A stretch of DNA of 5,467 nucleotides, taken from the NCBI GenBank assembly GCA_011049795.1, contig DRHD01000287.1, forward strand, positions 1 through 5,467, read 5' to 3'. This document shows, in pieces, positions 1 through 4,666 of the stretch. The notes under the pieces are model-generated. The model was not told the DNA's origin and made no database searches. It saw nothing but the letters and a program-made list of their open reading frames with translations. Position 1 is the first letter of the stretch. Each line of letters begins with the position of its first letter. The translations under genes and the position numbers were made by a program. The DNA comes from Porticoccus sp. (GTDB taxonomy: Bacteria; Pseudomonadota; Gammaproteobacteria; Pseudomonadales; Porticoccaceae).

Positions 1-19
1 ATATAAAGGGAGTCATACC

Positions 20-1018
20 GTGGAAAGAGAAAATACCATCCAGCCTTTTCAAGCCGGCGATGTCTTTGTCAGTTGCACGTGGTTGAATGATGAAAATGAT
101 GATCACAAAGGCTGGGGGCGTATCATCCAATACGATGCTGACCTCAACGAGAAAGGTGTGTTATGGATTAATGACACTGAGCATTTTATTGTTGGAATAA
201 AATTCGACCCCAAGGGTGTGTTGTGGGGTTTTGATATGCATAGCCACAAAGTGATTCATATAGACCCAAACGGCATTCAACGGCCCACTCACCATTTTGC
301 CGACCGAGCCTTTGGCAGTGTCCATTTCACTAGCAATGGCGATATTTATTTTGGTGAATACCTGATCGGTGAACATATTCATAAAGGGACTAGCTCTAAG
401 AAAATCCCTGGCACCAATAAACTGGGGAATGGCAATCTTCATCACTTTAATAGTGACTGGGAATTTATTGAGGAGCTCGAGGTAGAAAATTATCCCGAAT
501 TGACCGGTTTTAAAGGTTTCACTCACGGCTCATTACATCCCAGCGAAGAGTTTATTAGCTATACCTCTGAAACCAGCAAATGCATTCGCCGTTACAACAT
601 TCAGGAAAAGCAACAAATGCCAGACCTGATACGTATCACTGAAGGCGAAATCCATGATCAAAACTGGTTTATTGCCATGCATTATCTCAATGATGGCAAT
701 TTAATAGTCACCCGTGGCTGTGATTACGAAATTTACGATCCGCATGGAAAAGTATTAGATAAAGTACATCTAGGCCGCTATGGCTGGGCTCAAATTACCG
801 CTTCCGTCGACAACCGTTTTATCTATTCGACTAATGTGTGGACCGGCGATGTTGCCAAGGCCGACCCACAAAAAGGTGAAGTCATTAAAATGGTGGAAAC
901 CAGTAATTCAGCAATGACAATAGAAAGACAAAAGCTTCAGGAAGCTGGAAAATACATGGGCTCACGCGCACCAAAGAGAGCCGCTGCGGGCATTGCCGTA
1001 TTTAATGGCCAGTCATAA
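20..1018 (+). CDS. Beta-propeller-like protein of unknown function (332 aa, GTG start)
   Basis: The product is cytosolic: it has no signal peptide and no membrane segment. I see about five or six repeats of the kind that build beta-propellers, a hydrophobic strand followed by D/N-P-x-G-type turns: around residues 57-85 (IKFDPKGVLWGFD, then IDPNG), 98-121 (FTSNGDIYFGE), 170-195 (HGSLHPSEEFISY), 220-250 (YLNDGNLIVTRG, then YDPHGK) and 258-290 (SVDNRFIYSTN, then ADPQKGE). This fits the broad SMP-30/NHL/WD40-like superfamily, but I cannot name the family or a substrate. The GTG start at 20 is supported by GGGAG at 8-12, 7 nt upstream. The C-terminal tail (about 300-332) is basic and less repeat-like. 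It is the first gene visible in a + strand cluster and is followed 19 nt later by an SDR remnant. The protein is long and coherent, so the gene is very likely real; its role is unknown. Confidence 0.85.
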   Translation: MERENTIQPFQAGDVFVSCTWLNDENDDHKGWGRIIQYDADLNEKGVLWINDTEHFIVGIKFDPKGVLWGFDMHSHKVIHIDPNGIQRPTHHFADRAFGSVHFTSNGDIYFGEYLIGEHIHKGTSSKKIPGTNKLGNGNLHHFNSDWEFIEELEVENYPELTGFKGFTHGSLHPSEEFISYTSETSKCIRRYNIQEKQQMPDLIRITEGEIHDQNWFIAMHYLNDGNLIVTRGCDYEIYDPHGKVLDKVHLGRYGWAQITASVDNRFIYSTNVWTGDVAKADPQKGEVIKMVETSNSAMTIERQKLQEAGKYMGSRAPKRAAAGIAVFNGQS

Positions 1019-1037
1019 TAAAATACCAGGGGCTAAC

Positions 1038-1169
1038 ATGTCAGATCAATTAAGCAACCAACAAGTCGGTAACATTCTTTTAATTGGTGTAACCGGCGGC
1101 ACCGGGCATCAAGCTGTTCGGGGTTTGAAAGCACAGGGCTATACACAACTAAAAGCACTCAATCTATAA
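1038..1169 (+). pseudogene. Truncated NAD(P)-binding SDR/NmrA-like gene, 43-codon N-terminal stub
   Basis: ATG at 1038 follows AGGGG at 1028-1032. The 43 residues contain an unmistakable Rossmann nucleotide-binding start: strand NILLIGV, then the glycine-rich loop TGGTGHQ (consensus TGxxGxx(G/A)), helix AVRGLKAQGY, and the beginning of strand 2, QLKAL. Atypical short-chain dehydrogenases and NmrA-like proteins begin this way but run to 200-300 residues. Here the frame ends at TAA 1167-1169, immediately after strand 2 starts, and the next gene begins 10 nt later, so nearly all of the cofactor-binding and catalytic part is missing. This looks like an internal deletion that kept the start, and perhaps the last codons, of the gene. 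A 9-bp direct repeat (AAGCACTCA at 1153-1161 and 1172-1180) lies at the break. A functional micropeptide is possible but unlikely. Confidence 0.7.
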
Positions 1170-1180
1170 GGAAGCACTCA
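1153..1180 (+). repeat. 9-bp direct repeat AAGCACTCA bracketing the SDR truncation
   Basis: AAGCACTCA occurs at 1153-1161, in the last codons of the SDR stub, and again at 1172-1180, where its final A is the first base of the next ATG. The copies start 19 bp apart. Short direct repeats of this kind are typical endpoints of slipped-strand deletions, so the repeat may be related to the loss of the rest of the SDR gene. That link is inference; chance occurrence cannot be excluded. Confidence 0.4.
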
Positions 1181-1815
1181 TGAATATTAGTAAACATCCA
1201 TTAGCCCTTAGCTTACTGTTTTGTTCACTTATCCCATTCGCCCTTCCCACGTTAGCCAGTGCCGAAGCTGATAACAGCAACACCCGGGCAACCATTCTCA
1301 GCATGGAAAAGGAATGTACGGGTAAACTGGATAAAGAATCCGCCGTACTGAAAAAGCTTGCCGTACAATGCAGGCCATACGTTGATCATGGCGGTGCATC
1401 GACACCGGAAGCATTGGATGAAACGAAGCTCAGTGCTGATCAAAAATCCATTATGTCGATACTTACACAGTATGTATCCTCTACCAAGGAAAAAAATTCC
1501 GATACGCTGGGCAGTCTTTTAACGGAAGACTTTGTCATCATTCAGCCTGGTGGCAATGCCTGGAATAAACAGAATTATCTGGAAGGCGGAGTGGCGCACC
1601 TGTTTGCCATGTTCACAGAATTATCGTTTGATATAGAACCCATTCGTATTAATACCACCGACACAGCCGCAACTGTCATTGCAACATTTCGATTAGGCGG
1701 TTTACATATGGGCAAACCCGCTACCACTTTTGGTTTAGGCACAATAAATTTGGTAAAGAAAGCAGACCAGTGGAAAATACAGCACATTCACAATAGTGGT
1801 ATGCAGGTTTATTAA
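1180..1815 (+). CDS. Secreted NTF2/SnoaL-like (DUF4440-type) protein
   Basis: The 211-residue product starts with a classical Sec signal peptide: K5 in the n-region, a hydrophobic core at about 8-24, and a likely type I cleavage after ALPTLASA (A28), so the mature protein is periplasmic or secreted. Residues 30-85 form a polar linker with two Cys (46 and 64) that could pair in the periplasm. Residues about 87-207 look like a cystatin/NTF2-fold domain of the SnoaL/DUF4440 group: an N-terminal helix (SIMSILTQYVSSTKEKNSDTL), the strand LLTEDFVIIQPGG, then a beta-sheet ending in the characteristic W-K-I-Q-H-I-H-N-S-G segment (198-207). Such domains bind small hydrophobic ligands or act as isomerases, cyclases or lipid carriers; the substrate cannot be told. 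AAGGA at 1168-1172 lies 7 nt before the ATG. The gene is co-directional and closely spaced with its neighbours, so it is probably co-transcribed with them. Confidence 0.82.
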   Translation: MNISKHPLALSLLFCSLIPFALPTLASAEADNSNTRATILSMEKECTGKLDKESAVLKKLAVQCRPYVDHGGASTPEALDETKLSADQKSIMSILTQYVSSTKEKNSDTLGSLLTEDFVIIQPGGNAWNKQNYLEGGVAHLFAMFTELSFDIEPIRINTTDTAATVIATFRLGGLHMGKPATTFGLGTINLVKKADQWKIQHIHNSGMQVY

Positions 1816-1834
1816 AAACCGCCTATCCATTAAC

Positions 1835-1840
1835 AGGGAG
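1835..1840 (+). promoter_or_regulatory. Ribosome binding site AGGGAG deciding between two adjacent ATGs
   Basis: AGGGAG lies 4 nt before the ATG at 1845 and 7 nt before the second, adjacent ATG at 1848. The well-supported starts at 20 and 1180 both use a 7-nt spacing, so 1848 is the better start for the following gene. The difference is one Met. Confidence 0.6.
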
Positions 1841-1847
1841 CACTATG

Positions 1848-2420
1848 ATGAGCGAAACGATGAAACGCTTAATGGGCGAAAGAATACGGCTCGTTCAAGT
1901 ACGTCAGGGATTAAGCAAAGCACTAGCAACGGGTGCGGGTGGCGATAGTACTTTTATTCCTTTTTATGCTGCCGTTAGCAACTACTTTCAACACGCTATG
2001 GATCGTTTACATAAGCAAGACATAAAAATGCTCTCCATGTTGACAAAAAAAACCACCGCAGCCGGTATAGATCCAGGTACGGCTATATCAGAAGTCTATG
2101 AGCGCCTTGATCGAAATCTAGAGTTACTGACTGAAATGACTAATAGCGCCGTTACACTAGAACCAGAAACCATCGACGTGTTTGAAGCAGTCAGTCAGCG
2201 TTATACCCGTTATATTGTTGAAAGCATGGGCCACCATGTCCCCAGTGCTAGTTTAGCGCAGCAATTATTTTCTGAACAAGACTGGATAACGATGGCAGAC
2301 TTTAGCGATCAAGCGACTGAACAGGAACAGTACTTATTTAATGACGTGGTACAAACAGCCGCTGGCGAAATCCGTCAAGCGGTTGAAACGGTGCCACAAA
2401 TCGGTGGCCCGCCAAAGTAA
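1848..2420 (+). CDS. Helical hypothetical protein with faint hemerythrin (HHE)-like pattern
   Basis: The 190-residue protein (191 if started at 1845) has no signal peptide and reads as nearly all alpha-helix. I do not recognise it with certainty. Counting from the 1845 Met, residues 37-66 (FIPFYAAVSNYFQHAMDRLHKQD) and 113-155 (a Y-x-x-Y-I-x-x-x-M-G-H-H stretch, then QQLFSEQDWITMADF) resemble the helix layout of HHE/hemerythrin-like proteins, in which a histidine-bearing helix is followed by a 'lfPlA...L..eDW..i' segment. Candidate ligands H50, H56, D59, H130 and H131 exist, but the usual H-x-x-x-E pairs are not clearly present, so if it is a hemerythrin relative the di-iron site is degenerate. 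It lies 32 nt downstream of the NTF2-like gene and is probably the last gene of that cluster. No T-rich terminator hairpin is visible after it. Confidence is high that it is a gene and low for the family. Confidence 0.78.
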   Translation: MSETMKRLMGERIRLVQVRQGLSKALATGAGGDSTFIPFYAAVSNYFQHAMDRLHKQDIKMLSMLTKKTTAAGIDPGTAISEVYERLDRNLELLTEMTNSAVTLEPETIDVFEAVSQRYTRYIVESMGHHVPSASLAQQLFSEQDWITMADFSDQATEQEQYLFNDVVQTAAGEIRQAVETVPQIGGPPK

Positions 2421-2421
2421 T

Positions 2422-2462
2422 GTGTTGGGCAGCTCTTAAAACCACGCACTGATACCTAACAC
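2422..2462. repeat. Imperfect inverted repeat GTGTTGGG/CCTAACAC after the first operon
   Basis: GTGTTGGG (2422-2429) pairs with CCTAACAC (2455-2462) if one G-U is allowed, enclosing a 25-nt loop. It starts 2 nt after the stop codon of the upstream gene, which suits a transcript end, but the loop is long and no U-tract follows, so it is not a convincing intrinsic terminator. It also coincides with the point where the minus-strand antitoxin remnant stops resembling its family, so it could instead be a recombination boundary. Confidence 0.3.
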
Positions 2463-2657
2463 CCTTGATTTCTTGCGGACAGCTTTTGGCAGTAAAGCCA
2501 GCTTTTCTTCACTTCTAAATACATGCCGTGAGAGCTCTTTCTCATCAGAACCAAAGAGCTTGACACCCACTATTGTCGCCACTTCAAATACAACACCCAT
2601 TTCGCACTTCATATCACCCTTTTCTATTCTCTGAACAAGGCCTCTATCCGGGGACAG
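2436..2657 (-). pseudogene. C-terminal remnant of a HipB-like Xre-family antitoxin/regulator
   Basis: Read on the minus strand from 2657 to the TAA at 2438-2436, the frame gives 73 residues including D-R-G-L-V-Q-R-I-E-K-G-D, then CEMGVVFEVATIVGVKLFG, then EEKLALLPKAVRKK. These are the end of the HTH recognition helix (VQRIEKGD) and the conserved tail of the Xre/HipB-type antitoxins that normally precede a HipA-type kinase gene. The first ~40 residues (HTH helices 1 to 3) are missing. Homology begins near 2648, exactly where the inverted-repeat element starts, and no start codon lies between there and the family-like sequence. The last residues (LGISAWF) also differ from the usual acidic ...DDDF ending, so the 3' end seems altered too. 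No HipA gene is present downstream. It is a relic of a lost HipBA-like module and probably not expressed as a functional repressor. Confidence 0.72.
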
Positions 2658-2720
2658 TTTACTTAATTCATCTATTTACCGTTGATGGCTATTTACTGGA
2701 ATTAAGTAAACTGTCCCGGG
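2648..2720. mobile_element. MITE-like element: 19-bp perfect inverted repeat with 29-nt spacer
   Basis: GGGACAGTTTACTTAATTC (2651-2669) is matched perfectly by its reverse complement at 2699-2717. Pairing resumes beyond a single mismatch (2648-2649 with 2719-2720). The 29-nt spacer (2670-2698) carries an 8-bp direct repeat, CTATTTAC, at 2672-2679 and 2689-2696. The unit is too small to encode a protein. The GGGGACAGTTTACTT type of palindrome is one I associate with dispersed repeats near Y1/REP-associated tyrosine transposases in proteobacteria; that association is from memory and unverified. Supporting mobility, its left edge coincides with the N-terminal truncation of the antitoxin remnant. 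I see no target-site duplication. No T-run follows either arm, so a plain terminator is less likely, though the hairpin could still stall or protect transcripts. Confidence 0.62.
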
Positions 2721-2762
2721 AATTCCGTTGATAACCTCCTGTGCTAAACTCTCCACATTTGC

Positions 2763-2786
2763 GATAAAATAACATGATATTTTATC
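2763..2786. promoter_or_regulatory. Palindromic operator candidate (8-8-8) upstream of the AbiE-like operon
   Basis: GATAAAAT (2763-2770) and ATTTTATC (2779-2786) are perfect inverted copies separated by 8 nt, and the pair ends 17 nt before the preferred antitoxin start at 2804. AbiEi-type antitoxins are known to repress their own operon by binding inverted repeats in the promoter with an N-terminal winged helix, so this is the obvious candidate site. The left arm contains TAAAAT (2765-2770), a plausible -10 hexamer, though no good -35 at standard spacing is evident. Binding is inferred from position and symmetry only. Confidence 0.5.
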
Positions 2787-2791
2787 CTTTT

Positions 2792-2796
2792 AGGGA
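2792..2796 (+). promoter_or_regulatory. Ribosome binding site AGGGA fixing the antitoxin start at 2804
   Basis: AGGGA lies 7 nt before the ATG at 2804. The in-frame upstream ATG at 2774 has no Shine-Dalgarno sequence, lies inside the palindrome spacer, and would add ten residues (MIFYPFRDVS) unlike the family N-terminus. The 2804 start gives MNLAEQV, a natural beginning for the winged-helix domain. Confidence 0.65.
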
Positions 2797-2803
2797 TGTT
2801 TCT

Positions 2804-3825
2804 ATGAACCTTGCAGAACAGGTGAGACAGCAGCTCCAGCGAGTACCAGAGGGTGGAATCATCGCCAGCCGGGCCCTGCAAAAACTATCGACCAACAGCC
2901 AACAGGTCGATAAGGCTGTCTCTCGCCTGTACAAAGCCGAGGGGCTTCAAAAAATTCGCAATGGCCTGTATTACAAACCGTACAACAGTAAATACTTCGG
3001 AGAGCTTCCTCCTAGAGAAGAGGACATCATTCGGTCGATCAAACAGCAATATAACGCCAAAGTGAGCCCATCGGGTGCGCTAGCGGCTTTCGAATTAGGT
3101 CTAACCCACACCCTACCCGACACTATCACTTACGAAACGGACAAACGCATCAGCCCGATCGAGCTAGACAATCACACGCTCTGTTTTCTCAAGGTGGATG
3201 ATAAAAAGCTCTCATCAGTAAAAGAGTCTCTACTGACTAAATTAAAAGCACTAGAATTTCTCTACAAAGAAAACAAAACACTTACCCCACTGCAAGAAAA
3301 GCGCATTCGACGCCTGCTCAACCGCTACCCCAATGTGCAACTCACCACGGCCATTGAATTGTGGCCTCGCTGGTTTCAAGAACAAGTAAAGCCTTTGATA
3401 CAGGCAACCGATAAACCGTACATCACAGGCCTCAGTGCATTGAATGTACCCTACCAGGGTAAACAGGCTGACTGGCACCAGATGGGTATGCTCTATAGTA
3501 ATAAGTTTCAAATCGCAGGTAGAAATTACGAGAGCGCCCCAGGCATTAGTGAACATGAGCTGTTTGATTGCAGCCGCTTTTTGAATAAATTCAGTGTCGA
3601 TATAGGCACCACGCTTTGTGCGACTCCAACGCGAGCGGTAAAGGACATCCTATTCAACAGCATCATAAAAAACCACAATATCCCAGCTTTTTCATGCTGG
3701 ATCAGTTTATGCTCGACAGCTCAACACACTCGATCCAGGAAACATTAGAAGATTTAAAGCGGTTAGCCAATAGCGAACAGAAACTACTCTTAATCGAATG
3801 GGCACAGGACAATGACCTTAACTGA
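2804..3825 (+). pseudogene. AbiEi/DUF6088-like type IV antitoxin, frameshifted near its C-terminus
   Basis: From ATG 2804 the frame runs 314 residues to TAG at 3746-3748. Residues 1-60 are a winged-helix domain ending in the family-typical GLQKIRNGLYYKPY, and 88-100 (SPSGALAAFELGL) matches the DUF6088/AbiEi fold. A second half (about 175-296) contains ITGLSALNVPYQ, ADWHQMGML and a TPTRAVKDILF segment that recalls the 'PxRAxxDxL' of AbiEi C-terminal domains. After IIKN..IPAF the reading frame becomes unrelated (CWISLCSTAQHTRSRKH), while the adjacent frame continues sensibly (FMLDQFMLD, then LEDLKRLANSEQKLLLIEWA) to TGA 3823-3825. Restoring one base in the A6 run (3667-3672) or T5 run (3688-3692) gives a 340-residue protein overlapping the toxin start by 14 nt, as expected for such pairs. 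Known role of the family: transcriptional autorepressor that counters the AbiEii toxin. Either a decayed gene, a homopolymer sequencing error, or programmed frameshifting. Confidence 0.78.
3667..3700 (+). other. Possible -1 frameshift signal: A-AAA-AAC heptamer plus hairpin
   Basis: In the antitoxin's reading frame the codons read ATA AAA AAC, so A AAA AAC (3667-3673) sits in the exact phase of a canonical X-XXY-YYZ slippery site. After a 9-nt spacer, CCAGC (3683-3687) pairs with GCTGG (3696-3700) around an 8-nt loop. A -1 slip would lead straight into the frame encoding the missing C-terminus (3673 onward: PQYPSFFMLD). The stem is only 5 bp, and A AAA AAC is usually weaker in bacteria than A AAA AAG, so a simple indel remains the leading alternative. 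Confidence 0.35.
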
Positions 3826-4471
3826 CGCACAACAAGCTGAGCACGTAGAGATCATGACGGCGATCTGCCACAGTTTTCACAAGAAAGAGCTACCTATGGT
3901 ACTCAAGGGCGGGACGGCATTGCGGCTGTGCTATAACCTGGACCGTTTTAGTGAGGTTCTGGATTTTGATTGCGCAAAAGCGCTCAACCTGAAGAGCACT
4001 ATCAAAGACATTTTTGCTCAACTCGGAAAAAGTAAATCGCACTTGAGAAACCCGACAATTGATATCACCAAGGACACGCAAACCGTTCGCCGCTACCGCA
4101 TCACCTATGGCGATAGTATTAGCCTTAAATTGGAAACATCTTTGCGCGGCACACCCGATGACAATCATCTCACCGAACTCAATGGCGTTCTCACCTATAA
4201 AATTGATCAGCTGATCAAACAGAAACTAAACGCCTTCAATGGCCGTACAGCAGCGCGTGACTTACACGACGTTATCTATCTGTACGAACACTTCCTAGAA
4301 CATTTTGGTGAAGAGGAAATAGCAGAGATCGCAGCACTGTATGACAATCAGTCATCGGTTCTTGAAGAGTATACGTCTGCCTATAGTGAAGACACCATCT
4401 TATCGATATCAGACCTACTAGAAGAGCTAGCTAAATTTATAGACCTCTACGAGGAGCGAAACCCTGGCTAA
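3812..4471 (+). CDS. AbiEii-like nucleotidyltransferase toxin with altered catalytic motif
   Basis: The 219-residue protein has the layout of the AbiEii/MenT nucleotidyltransferase toxins: KGGTAL at 32-37 (the GG/GS loop), then the signature NLDRFSE-V-LDFD at 42-53, an acidic LKLETS strand (E108), and a C-terminal helical part with YKIDQLIKQKLNAFNGRTAARDLHD (K138, R145, R149, D150, D153), matching the usual 'qKl.Al..R..aRDlyD'. Family members modify RNA or other targets with NTPs and cause growth arrest or phage-induced abortive infection. Here the position normally filled by the first metal-binding Asp (S-E-D-L-D) is Val49 (GTT; one base from GAT), which should weaken or abolish catalysis unless D51 and D53 substitute. 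The start overlaps the restored antitoxin end by 14 nt, typical of translational coupling; AGGA at 3806-3809 is only 2 nt away. Otherwise full length. Confidence 0.85.
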   Translation: MTLTDAQQAEHVEIMTAICHSFHKKELPMVLKGGTALRLCYNLDRFSEVLDFDCAKALNLKSTIKDIFAQLGKSKSHLRNPTIDITKDTQTVRRYRITYGDSISLKLETSLRGTPDDNHLTELNGVLTYKIDQLIKQKLNAFNGRTAARDLHDVIYLYEHFLEHFGEEEIAEIAALYDNQSSVLEEYTSAYSEDTILSISDLLEELAKFIDLYEERNPG

Positions 4472-4666
4472 TGTCTACCCCTCTACTCGCCCAAACTGTG
4501 TCCTGCTGCGCAAGCATCGTCGAGGGCTCCTCGTCCAGCACGACCCACCATATACGTAAAAAGTTAGAGTCGTTTATTTTACGGAAACCGGTGTTTTCAC
4601 CCACTATAAATCAATCTGTTACGAGGTGGTTCGTTGTAAACAGTAACGCTAACTAAGTGTCTTTTC
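4472..4666. other. Convergent intergenic spacer with no recognisable gene
   Basis: This stretch separates the toxin stop from the convergent glk stop. A 61-codon frame starts at 4471 within TAATG, but its sequence is low-complexity and family-less and lacks a well-spaced Shine-Dalgarno, so I do not call it. Minor symmetry exists: CGAGG-GCT-CCTCG (4521-4533), and CGTAAAA (4555-4561) with TTTTACG (4577-4583) over a 15-nt loop. Neither is followed by a convincing T-run, so I cannot place a terminator. Confidence 0.5.

Noticed and set aside
161..526. 121-codon antisense ORF inside the beta-propeller gene
   Set aside because: It is wholly contained in a well-supported + strand gene, has no family features, and is a shadow frame; the same applies to the other antisense frames within the NTF2-like, antitoxin and toxin genes.
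2715..2726. CCCGGGAATTCC resembles a SmaI-EcoRI cloning linker
   Set aside because: The CCCGGG arises from the inverted-repeat arm, and the surrounding sequence is continuous natural DNA on both sides; chance is the simplest explanation.
2774..2803. Upstream ATG extending the antitoxin by ten residues
   Set aside because: No Shine-Dalgarno, it lies within the palindrome spacer, and the added residues do not look like the family N-terminus; 2804 has AGGGA at 7 nt.
3616..3825. Separate small gene (69 codons, TTG start) between antitoxin and toxin
   Set aside because: Its first ~20 codons are an out-of-frame reading of the antitoxin, and the rest is the natural continuation of the antitoxin protein, so it is the frameshifted tail rather than a gene.
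4555..4583. CGTAAAA/TTTTACG inverted repeat as terminator of the toxin operon
   Set aside because: Only 7 bp, AT-rich, 15-nt loop and no following U-tract; too weak to call.
4471..4656. 61-codon ORF starting in a TAATG overlap with the toxin stop
   Set aside because: Ser/Thr-rich sequence with no family resemblance, the GAGGAG at 4451-4456 is about 14 nt away, and the frame simply runs through an intergenic spacer. The overlap start is suggestive but not enough.
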